Below are positions 21,416 to 32,229 of a DNA stretch of 64,000 nucleotides, piece after piece. This DNA comes from Mytilisepta virgata (taxonomy: Eukaryota; Mollusca; Bivalvia; Mytilida; Mytilidae): the NCBI GenBank assembly GCA_028015205.1, contig CM051517.1, positions 55,675,455-55,739,454 on the forward strand, in the 5' to 3' direction. Made by a program: the position numbers and the translations under genes. Below the pieces are notes generated by a model. That model was given only the letters and a program-made list of their open reading frames with translations, did not search any database and was not told the origin of the DNA. Within the stretch, counting starts at the first letter, position 1. Each line of letters opens with the position of its first letter.

Positions 21416-23200
21416 GGGAAGCAAGAGAAATTATTTAACATTCTAATATGACCTGCTTCAGACGCTTTCAGTCTACATCCGTGGTAAAATATGGATATTT
21501 TGGGTTCCAAAAAAAGTAAAGTTTCTCACAAGCTTTAACGACTTCATAGTATAACAAGCGTTCTGTAATGGCGTATTCTTGTCTGAATATCTACGTTTCG
21601 GCGTTTCAAGATGTCATACGAAAAGTCCTATGAAAATAGAAATAATTCACAGTGGCTCGTAGCAAAATATTTGGCAAAAAGGACCTAGCCGTGGTAAAAT
21701 CATGATATTTTGAAGCCAGGTGAATTATTTCTCAAGTTTAAAGTTGTATGACAACTTTAGATGTAGGTAACACCCTCTCATTTCCACTTATTTTTTAGTA
21801 TTACTTTTTAGTATAATCATGGAACATAGCGTGTAAAGGTAACTTTTGCTTAAACATTAAAATTCGGATTTGACCAATGAGTCACATGTATAAATTATTG
21901 TTATTATTATTTCGGGGCTATATATAGATATAGTATTATAGTATACTTATTCAAAATAAATGTTTAATTTTACCCTGCGATAAAACTGCAAAAATAGCTG
22001 ATAAACTAATGATTTTGGATAGAATCCCTTAGCAGGCTGATAAAGCACTTTAAGCTAGTGGGCCGATAAAGCTAATTCCGGAAATTATCACATGCCTCTT
22101 CGTCAACATTCGTAAGCTTTATCACATGCCTATTCGTTCATTTCCGTAAAATTAGCTTTATCTGCAGATGCTGCAGAAGACAACGTCGCATGCATATTAA
22201 ATTCTATGACAAATGCAAACACAAGTATAAAATTACCAATAATTTTGATAACTTGACAAAGTGGAAGGAAAGGAATAACGAGGTAAGAAAAGCACTGTTG
22301 TTCCACATATATATATATATACCAGCAACGGATTTCAAACTCCGAACTTTATTGCGATCCTGTAAATTTCAAGTCACATTATGTAGGCCTATACACATGG
22401 TACAAACTTTTCGACACAAAACTTAATTGATATTCAGCAAAGTTACATTTTTTAGTGGTGACGTCATATTTTACGCAAATTCAATCAATTGCACACAGAA
22501 AATAAAAAATCTGCTCTCGTAACATATCGGAGGCATTTCAGAAGGGGAAGGGCAGTTATTCAGATAGTGGAATTAAGAGGTAGAATTTTCATACTCATTT
22601 TTAAGAAATTTTTATATACATTAAATGATTATATTTATATGCTGTTGGCATGGCCAATGATGCGATCACAGCTGATTAGCCCTTTCCAGAAACCCATTTC
22701 CGGTATCACGACTCTAAAATTATAATTTGAAGCATGTTATTTCCCTTACTTCCGTTTCCGGCGAACGAAACTTGTTCTAACCTTAGTATGTAGCACAATA
22801 TGGCTACCAACATCAAACAAAGACTTTTCTAAATGATCCATGTAGAAAATGAACTTGCTTCTATAGCGCTGGCTGCGCTCGCTATTAAGTTACCGGTTTG
22901 TTGCCACTGATATCGACCGTTTTTACATATTATCATTTTTTACTGTTATTGAATATAAACAATATTAATTAAACTTATGTATTTTTACATGCCTTCAGTT
23001 AGGTGTAGTAATGTTGTTCACCTCTCTTACAAAATGTACTATAGATATGAATATGGGCAATGCCAAAAGGAAAACAATTATACATAAGAAAAATCTGTAT
23101 AATTACCAGGCAAATAAAAATACAAAAGTGTCTACAGCTGGAAGTATATGATAAAAAGATCATTACATGCCATTTTTCATATCACGGATGCTCGTGAGTG
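21416..23200. other. Intergenic sequence, no gene seen
   Basis: Nothing is recognised as coding. TTATCACATGCCTCTTCGT and TTATCACATGCCTATTCGT recur at 22084 and 22122, with AAAGCTAATT opposed by AATTAGCTTT around them. The short open frames at 22190 and 22489 have no recognisable product. Confidence 0.4.
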
Positions 23201-23219
23201 TTTTGACATAAAGATAAAA

Positions 23220-23475
23220 AAAATAACCTCTATGATTATACAAGTTTAAAAAAAATATTTTCAGAAATACCCCAAAAATTAAATAAATTGCTTTGGATTT
23301 CTTTAACAAATATAGCATTAGATTAAAGTTAAAAAACTTCCTTGACGAAAACATAGATGTAAATATCCGGTAACTGGAACAAAGATATTAACTGTTACAG
23401 TAATAACTTTGAAAGTATTCTGAATTTATCAGTAAGAAGTTTCACTTCTTTATAATGCATTAAAATTTTAATTTA
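23220..23475. repeat. Direct repeat, copy 1 (pairs with 24765-25025)
   Basis: AACCTCTATGATTATACAAG, GCATTAGATTAAAGTTAAAA and ATATCCGGTAACTGGAACAA recur at 24765-25025 with small changes. Both also resemble, more distantly, the 1850-2060 part of R1. They flank the retroelement remnant at 23640-24660. Confidence 0.75.
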
Positions 23476-23639
23476 AAAGATTTGTTTGGGTGTTTATTGG
23501 ACTTATATATATAAACATTATGTTATGGGTTCCAATGTGGTATACAATATCAAATATATATATAAGTAAATCTATAACGTATACTAAGTACTGACATCTT
23601 TACTTTAAGTTTATTCCGAATGAGCTGGGCTGTAAAATA

Positions 23640-23914
23640 GTTATCCAACTATGACTTGGTGTACGTGTCTGTATAAGATAATCCCTCCGGCATCCCTGCG
23701 AGAAATCTCTGTATTACTGAAAAATTATTACACCAGGGATTTCAATATCACAAACTTATCAAAACTAACTCAATTTTATCATCGGTACAAGGAGATCATT
23801 CGTAAATATAGATCAACGTGCAAACATCTTATATGTTCAGATATTTCACATCCCATCTTTTATGATAATACTCTATACAAATCAGAAAAATGTCGTTATT
23901 CACTTGAAATCTAA
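23640..23914 (+). pseudogene. Retroelement remnant, C-terminal region of a reverse transcriptase
   Basis: The plus frame reads ISVLLKNYYTRDFNITNLSK, then LTQFYHRYKEIIRKY and SDISHPIFYDNTLYKSEK. From memory this resembles the end of the RT family common in mollusc genomes (KLRKTFxKFYYRYxDLxxKY and ISxPxFYGD), of which other parts occur at 31338-31857 and 39269-39735. No catalytic region is present. Confidence 0.45.
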
Positions 23915-24054
23915 CTAAACCTTTAAAAAAGACTTACCCACAAGGGATATAGTTACGATACTGTTGTCAAGTCATTAAAGTGGAATTTTTAAAAAATTAA
24001 TATTGATTCACTCCTAGGGTCTTTGCATCGGAAATAAACACATTTAATATGCTA

Positions 24055-24290
24055 AAACCAGTTGTTGGCATGATACGGGTTATGTTCTTCTCGTATAATT
24101 TATGATGACATGATATTAAACCCCTAACGGAAGGGATTGTTGGCATGATATGGGGTTATGTTCTTCTCGTATAATTTATAATGACATGATACTAAACTCC
24201 TAACGGAAGGGATTGTTGGCATGATACGGGTTATGTTCTTCTCGTATAATTTATGAATGCATGATACGAAACCCCTGGCGGGAGGGATTT
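24055..24290. repeat. Tandem repeat of about 76 bp, three units
   Basis: TTGTTGGCATGATACGGGTT begins units at about 24062, 24138 and 24213, each followed by TTCTTCTCGTATAATTTATG and ending in CCCTAACGGAAGGG or a variant. It lies within the 3' part of a mussel retroelement-like sequence. Confidence 0.85.
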
Positions 24291-24660
24291 TGATTGATTT
24301 TCTATGTGATAAACACACAATCTTTCGATCAGGTCTGGTGAGGTCTGCAGCTGGCGTGTCAGTAGTTGGTAGTAGTCCTTATATATGTTGATCATTGTCA
24401 TTTTGCTTATTTTCTTCTGTTACCTTTTTGAACATCGGATTCAGACATCTTTTGAACTGATTTTTAATGTGTGTATCGCTGTGTGTTTGTTTATTCCACA
24501 TTGGCTAGAGGTATAGTGGGAGGGTTGAGATCTCACAAAACATGATTAACCCCGCAGCATTTTTGCGCCTGTCCCAAGTCAGAACCTCTACTGGCTCTAG
24601 CATTTGTTAGTCAGGTGTGTTTTTGAATTTTGGTTCATTTGTATGTTTCGGAGTTTGTAT
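24291..24660 (+). other. Mussel retroelement 3' region
   Basis: AGGTATAGTGGGAGGGTTGA, TTAACCCCGCAGCATTTTTG and CCTGTCCCAAGTCAGAACCT are strings I recognise from dispersed mussel repeats. Its last 100 bases match the DIRS-like tail at 7355-7440. Confidence 0.55.
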
Positions 24661-24764
24661 TAGTGTAGGGTTAAAAGTAGAACAATCACATTTGCTTAGA
24701 TAAAAGTTTTTAATGTCAAAGTTAAACATAAATAAGTCAATTGTTTTACATAAAGGTCAAACAG

Positions 24765-25200
24765 ATAACCTATACGATTATACAAGTTTAAGAAAAACTA
24801 TTTTCATCAATACAAAAAAATATTAAAGGCGAAATAAATTGTTTGGATTGTTTAAACAAATGTAGCATTAGATTAAAGTTAAAAAAAACTTCCTTGACAA
24901 AAACAGAAATCTAGATATCCGGTAACTGGAACAAAGATATTAACTGTAATAACTTCGAAAATATTCTGAATTTATCAATAATAGTACTGGAAGTTTCACA
25001 TCTTTCTAATGCATTAATTTTGAATTACTGGAAGTTTACGACATTAACAATGCAATTGGTTATATATTGATTTTTATATCAAGGCGGCTAGTATAGTTTT
25101 TTAATATTGGGAGAAGCTTAATTTGAGAGCCCTTATAGAAGCACCGAACTTCAGCTGAAAAGAAAATAGCATAATTTCAGTCACTATTATTTGGTCCATC
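24765..25200. repeat. Direct repeat, copy 2, plus further R1-like sequence
   Basis: The first part repeats 23220-23475. The part 25070-25190 (TTTTTAATATTGGGAGAAGC and following) resembles 2120-2190 of R1. This marks an older round of duplication. Confidence 0.6.
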
Positions 25201-27700
25201 TGACATATGAAAAATTAAAATTAAGATTTCTTCAGATTCGAATTTTTGTTATTTTTATCGTATAATGATCGAACTTTCGAAATGTACAAAATTGTTTCCC
25301 GTGGTGCAACAGCGACGTCATGAACTACCCATAAAACGATTTTTTAATCTATAAAGACGTATTTCAGTGAAATATCTTTTCTTGCAAGGCTGTTGCGCAT
25401 ATCAATTACAGTAGAACAACTAACAGGTGGTCATAAGTAATTAGATCCTTATTATACCCGCATTGGGGGTATATTTTCGTTGTCTCCGTGCGTCGTCTGG
25501 CCGTCTGAGTGTCTGTCCGTCACACTTTCTTGTGACATTGACTTCACAGTAGTGTTGCATATAAGCCCGTAGATGCGTAATAAGGTTTTAAAATTTTTGA
25601 TTTCGCTCAACGGGTGAAATGTGGGACCGAAAACGATCGAATTATCATAATATGCTTGTGACATTAACTCCTCATTCATTATTATTTATAGAATTATTGT
25701 ACATGTGATGTAGATGCGCAATATTGTTTTAAAATTTTGATTTCTTTCATGGAGCGAAATTTGGGGCAGAAAATGAGCGAATTTTCAAAATATGCTTAAA
25801 ACATTAATTTCTGAGCCATTTTTTATGCTAGGCTTCTGGTTTCTTCATAGGTAGATTGTCCAGGATGCACAGATCCAAAAAAGATGCTCAACACACAATT
25901 TTAGACCCATGGCATTTATGAAGTATTATAATTATCAAAATATGCTGTTGATTTTTTTCCATTTAAAGCAAAATTGTAAAAATTTTCTGACCTCATCAAA
26001 TCTGCCAGCACCTCACACCCCATCCCCTCAAATTCAAATGGTCATCTCCTTATTGGGATGGACTGAAATGGTTTTTGCTATAAAAAAATGAAAACAGCGT
26101 AATGCAGATGTGGCACTTGGTTCTGCAGAATTCCTTTTGACTTTGTTATTTAAAAAGTGCTTTAAAACTATTTTCTTTATTTTAAAAAAAATAAATATGT
26201 ATACAGACTAGAGGAATTGAACCTCAAACTCTCATAGATTCTACGAGTCCACCAGGGTACTGTTTTTTTATGTATTGTTTATAAATATTTCTATATATTT
26301 GTATATATTTTCATATTTACATATTTTAACAATTTATGTTGATCCAAGATCTATTTACACACACGAATCAACACTGTTAGTTAACCTTTTATTTTTTTTT
26401 TACTTCAGGCAGTTTATCCCTTTAATTTATAATTAAAGATATTGATCCCAGCTCTAATGAGACATTGTTAGTTTATCAGTTTAATTTTTTTTACAGATGT
26501 TGGCCCCAGCTCTATTTAGACACAAGAATCCACATCGTTACTTTACCAGAATGACTTTAATTTAAGATGTTGGTCAACTAAAGAATGTTGGGGATTAACA
26601 TAAAGATCTTTGATCCTAAAATAAACTTTGAATGGATTATTTTAACTCCGGTTAAGTTTTTTCCTTAACAATAAATTTGCATCAAAATCATCTTTTGGAT
26701 GAAACAAATGAGTGGGTGCGGGTATAACTGTCGTCTCCGACATTACTCTAATTTATTTATTTATTTAATTGTTTGTTTATTTCCTTGTTTCTTTCTTATT
26801 CATCTATTTATGTTCAAGATGGGATTCTCTTGTCTTTTTTTTAATTCAAGGCATGCATTGTGCGCTAAAGAATAAGTTTTTTCTTTCACAAAATTTTTCC
26901 GTGGATATATACATAGTAGGCCTTTTATCATCATATGATACCATTAAAACTATCTTGATACAAATAGTATATGTAATTCAGTTTTAATATAGGGTATGAC
27001 ATTTCTGTAATATAAACCAGGGATGTCTCATTGATATTAAAATTAGTTTGTTTTGATAAATGACGACCATCAGGGATAGATCGACCATCTACATCGTGTC
27101 CAATGCAATATATGGGGACGGTGGTTGTGCGACAGTGGACACGGGTTTGAAGCGGCGATTACAAAATTATTAAAATTGTTGTACTCAAGGCCTAAAATTT
27201 TAAAAACAAAAACAATATCCCAAAACGTAGCGGCAATTTCAAAATTGATAAAATTGATGAAGCCCAAGGTTCACCTAAACATTTATAAACTTGACTGGAT
27301 TTTGGAATCCTGTCTTTGCACGTTTTGATTTTTTTATATTTATACGTCTCGATAATTTTCAGTTACATGTACCATGGTTTTGGTAATCGAAACAGAAAAT
27401 CACTCCACTTTGCCAAGTAAAAGCACATTATTTTTTGCAATCTGGGAATTATGTAAAATGCTAACGGACATCTTTATCAAACGTGGTCAGTGGCGTGAAA
27501 ATAAATCACAAAAAGTAGAACTTTTTTCAAATTGAAAATTCAAAGGTCAGAGTTTGTTAAAGAAAAACTTAACCTCCAATGCAAGTCATGATTAGCCTTC
27601 AAAAATTGGATAAATTTTACAGTTTGTAAATTTTGGGTAAAAAATGTTTTTTGAGACATCAAAATTTTAGGATGTCGATTTCACGATTTTTTTTCGCAAA
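25201..27700. other. Intergenic sequence with one dispersed repeat, no gene seen
   Basis: Around 25450-25540, TTATACCCGCATTGGGGGTA with CGTCTGGCCGTCTGAGTGTC is typical of a dispersed mollusc repeat, and a related stretch begins near 25710. The rest is AT-rich with short, low-complexity frames. Open frames on both strands around 27070-27328 overlap and neither is recognised. Confidence 0.4.
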
Positions 27701-27764
27701 AGTTTTAGTAGTATATACGCGGTTCTAAAGTCGGATTTGAGGTGGTGGGTGTGGTGGAGGAGCG

Positions 27765-27945
27765 ATGAGGAACCGGAAGTGACATCACCGGAACCGAAAA
27801 TGACGTAACAGGAAGTGACGTTACCGGAACCGGAAGTCACGTGACCGGAACCGGAAGCACCAGCAACCGGAAGTAGGGAATGTTCGCGCCATTTTCTCAT
27901 ATTTTGTTTACGGAAGTGGCGCAAGTTACGGACCCGGATGTGCCA
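27765..27945. promoter_or_regulatory. Promoter-like cluster of ETS, CRE, E-box and E2F-type motifs
   Basis: Six GGAAG(T/C) cores lie within about 150 bases, four in the strong ETS context ACCGGAAG. CRE-like TGACGTAA and TGACGTTA lie near 27800-27823, a palindromic E-box GTCACGTGAC near 27836, and TTCGCGCCATTTTC near 27883. The stretch is CpG-rich against an AT-rich background, as in housekeeping promoters. No gene with an evident start follows on either side, so it could also be the internal promoter region of a transposon. Confidence 0.5.
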
Positions 27946-27964
27946 TGCTTGACCGAACTCAGAT

Positions 27965-28180
27965 TGAATTATCTCCCCTTTTCCCGCACTTCTCGGTCGT
28001 CACTGGATCTTTCGTCGGTCTCTAGGGTCTGATACTCTCACTGTTATGTCGAAGTCCGAGAGTATACAAAGTACACTATTGGATTATCTCCCCTTATCCC
28101 GCTCTTTTCATCTGTGGTGATGTTTCCTGTGAGGACCAAAGGTAGGATTGGATTATGCCCCCTTACCTCCAAGTGATGCT
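27965..28180. repeat. Short repeat GATTGGATTATCTCCCCTTA
   Basis: Three versions occur: GATTGAATTATCTCCCCTTT (about 27963), TATTGGATTATCTCCCCTTA (about 28079) and GATTGGATTATGCCCCCTTA (about 28147). They lie between the motif cluster and the minisatellite. Confidence 0.6.
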
Positions 28181-28239
28181 GTCACCAATAGATCAATGGA
28201 GGGATGTCCTTAGCAACCGCCTTAGCAACGGAGGTCCAT

Positions 28240-29135
28240 TTCATTGCTCTATGATCACTTCGTTTCTCTTCTCTTGCTCTTTGCTGCTCATCGCTAATTA
28301 GGACCTTACTCGCGTGCTCATTTCGCTCCTGTTGCTTGTTGCTGTTCGTAATCCTGCTCTTCTCTTGCTCCATCCCGTCGTCATCGCTGCTCTTCTCTTG
28401 CTCTTTGTTACTTATCGCTCTCAGGACCTTACTCGCGTGCTAATTTTGCTCCTGTTGCTTGTTGCTGTTCGTAATCCTGCTCTTCTCTTGCTCCATCCCG
28501 TCGTCATCGCTGCTCTTCTCTTGCTCTTTGTTACTTATCGCTACTCAGGACCTTACTCGCGTGCTCATTTCGCTCCTGTTGCTTGTTGCTGTTCGTAATC
28601 CTGCTCTTCTCTTGCTCCATCCCGTCGTCATCGCTGCTCTTCTCTTGCTCTTTGTTACTTATCGCTACTCAGGACCTTACTCGCGTGGTCATTTCGCTCC
28701 TGTTGCTTGTTGCTGTTCGTAATCCTGCTCTTCTCTTGCTCCATCCCGTCGTCATCGCTGCTCTTCTCTTGCTCTTTGTTACTTATCGCTACTCAGGACC
28801 TTACTCGCGTGGTCATTTCGCTCCTGTTGCTTGTTGCTGTTCGTAATCCTGCTCTTCTCTTGCTCCATCCCGTCGTCATCGCTGCTCTTCTCTTGCTCTT
28901 TGTTACTTATCACTACTCAGGACCTTACTCGCGTGCTCATTTCGCTCCTGTTGCTTGTTGCTGTTCGTAATCCTGCTCTTCTCTTGCTCCATTCCGTCGT
29001 CATCGCTGCTCTTCTCTTGCTCTTTGTTACTTATCGCTACTCAGGACCTTACTCGCGTGCTCATTTCGCTCCTGTTGCTTGTTGCTGTTCGTCATCGCTG
29101 TTCATCTCTTGCTCCGTGCTGCTGTTGATGAGGTG
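28240..29135. repeat. Minisatellite, 124-bp period, about seven units
   Basis: GGACCTTACTCGCGTGCTCA begins units at about 28301, 28424, 28548, 28672, 28796, 28920 and 29044. Units are near identical and rich in CTGCTCTTCTCTTGCTC on the plus strand. The period is not a multiple of three, so each unit shifts the frame; the apparent proteins rich in Leu, Ser and Cys in several frames are by-products. Confidence 0.95.
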
Positions 29136-29433
29136 AAGGTGGGATTCTCACTATTTTGTTATGAATCACCTCTTGGTCTCGTTGATGTTACGATGGACAT
29201 CAAAGATGGCTTCGCCTAGGTAACGCGGACCTGAAAGAAAGCACCCTAATGACAATCGTTTACCCTAACACTAGTTCTGCTTACCAGCCTGCTTCAAAGT
29301 CATGTTTCAAAGTCTAGCCCAATGCTGGTTTGGGCTAAATCCCGGATGAATTTGAAGTAGTACTAGTGTTAGGATTAGGGTTAAGTTAGGATAAGATTAT
29401 TTTAGGGTTAGGTAAGAGTTAGGGTTAGAGATA
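29136..29433. other. Spacer between two minisatellite arrays, with TTAGGG-like repeats
   Basis: The last part (about 29371-29425) holds TTAGGATTAGGGTTAAG, TTAGGGTTAGG and GTTAGGGTTAG. TTAGGG is the telomere repeat of molluscs. Only about five imperfect units are present, so it is an interstitial trace rather than a telomere. The rest shows no gene. Confidence 0.55.
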
Positions 29434-29905
29434 GACAGGACCTTACTCGCGTGCTCATTTCGCTCCTGCTGCTTGTTGCTGTTCGTCATCGCTGCTCTTC
29501 TCTTGCTCATTGCTGCTCTTCTCTTACTCATCGCTGCTCTTCTCTTGCTCTCTGCTGCTCATCGCTACTTAGGACCTTACTCGCGTGCTCATTTCGCTCC
29601 TGTTGCTTGTTACTGTTCGTCATCGCTGCTCTGATCTTGCTCTCTGCTGCTCATCGCTACACAGGACCTTACTCGCGTGCTCATTTCGCTCCTGTTGCTT
29701 GTTACTGTTCGTCATCGCTGCCCTTCTCTTGCTCTTTGCTGCTCATCGCTACTCAGGACCTTACTCGCGTGCTCATTTCGCTTCTGCTGCTTGTTGCTGT
29801 TCGTCATCGCTGCTCTTCTCTTGCTCTTTGCTGCTCATCGCTACTCAGGACCTTACTCGCGTGCTCATTTCGCTCCTGCTGGTTGTTGCTGTTCGTTATT
29901 GCAAC
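29434..29905. repeat. Minisatellite, variant units of about 132 and 92 bp
   Basis: The same GGACCTTACTCGCGTGCTCA start occurs at about 29440, 29572, 29665, 29757 and 29849. Units lack the CATCCCGTCG part found in the first array. The higher-order difference suggests separate expansion after a split. Confidence 0.9.
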
Positions 29906-29974
29906 AACCACAAGCACAACAAATAAACACAGAAAACTTAAAAACAATGAACAACACGAACTCCTATAAAAATC

Positions 29975-30370
29975 AGGAGCGAACCCAGGTGCTCCCGAAG
30001 GGTAAGCAGTTCCTGCTCCGTATACGGCATAAGTATAAGTAAAGTCAAGAAATACCAAAGGGAAAAATCGTAACAACTGACAAACTCCGGAGAACAACGA
30101 AGACAAGACCAAAACAATACATGCACTACAATTAAAAACTAAAAACATATGAACAACATGGACCCCACCAAAAAACCGGGGGTAGACTCAGGTGCTCCGG
30201 AAGAGTAAGCAGTCTCTGCTTCCTGCAGGACACCCGCCATGCTGTCCATGTAAAATCCGATATGAGGAAGGGATAATATCAATGGAACAGGTCCATTTTC
30301 ATTTGGGAAACGGTTTTTTCATACCTGACAACCACGTCATGATGACGCTCATAAAACTTTAATAAGTTTC
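29975..30370 (-). mobile_element. Retroelement 3' end fragment
   Basis: Read on the minus strand it gives TTCCGGAGCACCTGAGTCTA, the Mytilus-type tail, with CATATGTTTTTAGTTTTTAA and TTTGTCAGTTGTTACGATTT. It repeats the 31010-31365 sequence that follows a recognisable reverse transcriptase, so it is the solo tail of another copy. Confidence 0.6.
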
Positions 30371-31009
30371 GAATGTTGTCCTCCCAGTATAAAAGAAATA
30401 ATATTCTATATTGAAGTTTAACTTGCTGAAAATTAAGAATAAAGGTTAATATATCAGTGAATTAGGTTCAAAAGATAGGAAATAGTTCATAAAAGAGTTT
30501 TATTTAACATTCACCCACCCATCCGTATTAAAATCATCATTTTTCCAGCATTGTCTCAGAATTATATCCCAATGTGTTGAACATTTTACGAAAGGGATGT
30601 TTACATGTGAAAAATGTGAAGTAATTTGCTGAAAAAACAAGGTGAAATTGACCAACTATTTTTCCTCTTAAATGAAAGGGGAGATTTAGAACTTTCTAGG
30701 AATATATAAGATTATGGGATTCAAATTTTATAAATTCGTCATTTTAGAAGTCAAAGCTTTGCATGTTAAGTACTTTTTTTACAGATATTTCGAAGAAAAT
30801 TGTGCAATTTGCTGCCATTGGTAAAACTTCATCTTAAAATTGTTTTATATTTAATTTTGTGAAATGAAATCTGTAGAAAGATAGGATTTCATACATATAT
30901 ACATGTATGGCTGCAAAATCAAGATGCCCAAAGCCAGTTTATTGTGAGTATATATGTTTTGTTTTCAAAAGTGTGTTTTGAACGCCATGACTCATGAAGT
31001 CATTTGTGG
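30371..31009. other. AT-rich sequence between two retroelement tails, no gene seen
   Basis: No open frame of note or known repeat was recognised. Confidence 0.4.
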
Positions 31010-31337
31010 CCTGCTACCAAAGTCACGAAATACCAAAGGGATATTCGAAGGAGGGAAAAATTGTAACAACTGACAAACTCCAGAGAACAACAAAGACAAG
31101 ACAAAAACAATACATGCACTACAATTAAAAACTAAAAACATATGAACAACATGGACCCCATAAACTCAGGTGCTCCGGAAGAGAAAGAAGTCTCTGCTTC
31201 CTGCAGGACACCCCCATGCTGCCCATTTCAAATCCGGAAGGAGGAAGGGATAATATCAATGGAAGAGGTCCATTTTCATTTGGGAAACGGTTTTTGTATA
31301 CCTGTCAACCAAGTCATGATGACACCCATAAAACTTT
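31010..31337 (-). other. 3' untranslated tail of the reverse transcriptase remnant
   Basis: On the minus strand it follows the RT remnant at 31338-31857 and contains TCCGGAGCACCTGAGTTTAT and GAGTTTGTCAGTTGTTACAA. The open frame on the plus strand at 31142-31339 is a shadow of it. Confidence 0.6.
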
Positions 31338-31857
31338 AATAAGGACTTCAACTTAGGAACAACATACCCCTTCTGAGCAACCCATCTGTCAGGAGCCTTG
31401 CTCTGTCCAGAAAGTCAATGTATATATCACAAGCCCTGGAATAACGTGTGAGTTGTGAAATATATACTCCATACGCCGGCACTTCTATAATATTACTAAT
31501 GGGAAGATGACGATTGGAAAGTCAAAGTCATCCCGTTTGTCATAAAGGTTTGTATTCAACCTTCCTCTGGTGTCAATTTCCAGGTGAAGGTCGAGATATG
31601 ATGCAGACTTGGCAGTGTCTGTGGTGTCCTTAATGTCGAGCTCATTGGGATAGATGAGATGTGAGAAATTCCAAAAACGTGAATTGCTGGGTGATAAAAC
31701 ATCATCTATCTAGCGGAAGCTGAAATTAAAGGTACGGGCTAGCTCCTGTTTTTCGTTATGAAGCCCGTCAAGGAAGTCTGCCTCATATGAGTAAAGTAAC
31801 AAGTCGGCGAGCAGTGGAGCACAATTAGTACCCATCGAATGCCAGTTGTCTGTTGTT
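31338..31857 (-). pseudogene. Reverse transcriptase remnant (palm and C-terminal region)
   Basis: The minus frame reads GIRMGTNCAPLLADLLLYSY, EADFLDGLHN, LARTFNFSFR, IDDVLS, YLDLHLEIDTRGRLNTNLYD and KRDDFDFPIV. This is a mollusc RT family with motif MGTNCAPLLADLFLYSYE that I know from memory. At the catalytic box the expected tyrosine is a TAG stop (31710-31712), so the copy is dead. After about 31450 the frame shifts. The upstream half is missing; a SINE fragment abuts at 31860. Whether the family is Penelope-like or another clade I cannot settle. Confidence 0.75.
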
Positions 31858-31859
31858 TG

Positions 31860-31932
31860 TTTGTTTGTTTAATTGGGGTTTTACGTCGTTTTCAGCACAT
31901 TTGGCTATTTCGCGGTGGCCAGTTTTTTTGTT
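31860..31932 (-). mobile_element. SINE 3' fragment
   Basis: The minus strand reads CTGGCCACCGCGAAATAGCC, then GTGCTGAAAACGACGTAAAA and CCCCAATTAAACAAACAAAC. It matches the 3' part of the SINE at 16991-17111 and lacks the tRNA-like head. Confidence 0.7.
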
Positions 31933-32229
31933 TTTTTTTAACCATACATAACTTTATTGTACACTATTGCTGTTTTAACAAATGACTTGGTTACAGCATT
32001 GGCCAAGTATCTCTGTGAATTAGTTACTAAATGTCCAGAGAAAATATTTAGTAAATTTACGTATATTAATATTAGTTGTACATGAAATAACAAAAACAAT
32101 ATATTAGACAATTTAAATATTACATCAAATTCACATGTTTACGGAGTTTGTTTCTTTCTTTTCCGATATTGTTCTGTGATTATTAAAAAAAATGTATAAA
32201 TTATACACGTGTGTTTTGATTTAAAATAA

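Noticed and set aside
24055..24290. Three spaced repeats considered as a CRISPR-like array
   Set aside because: Units are contiguous with no unique spacers, and the context is a eukaryotic retroelement tail.
28314..30042. Overlapping plus-strand frames rich in Leu, Ser, Ala and Cys (up to 172 codons)
   Set aside because: They lie in tandem repeats whose periods (124 and about 92) are not multiples of three, so every unit shifts the frame; several frames are open at once.
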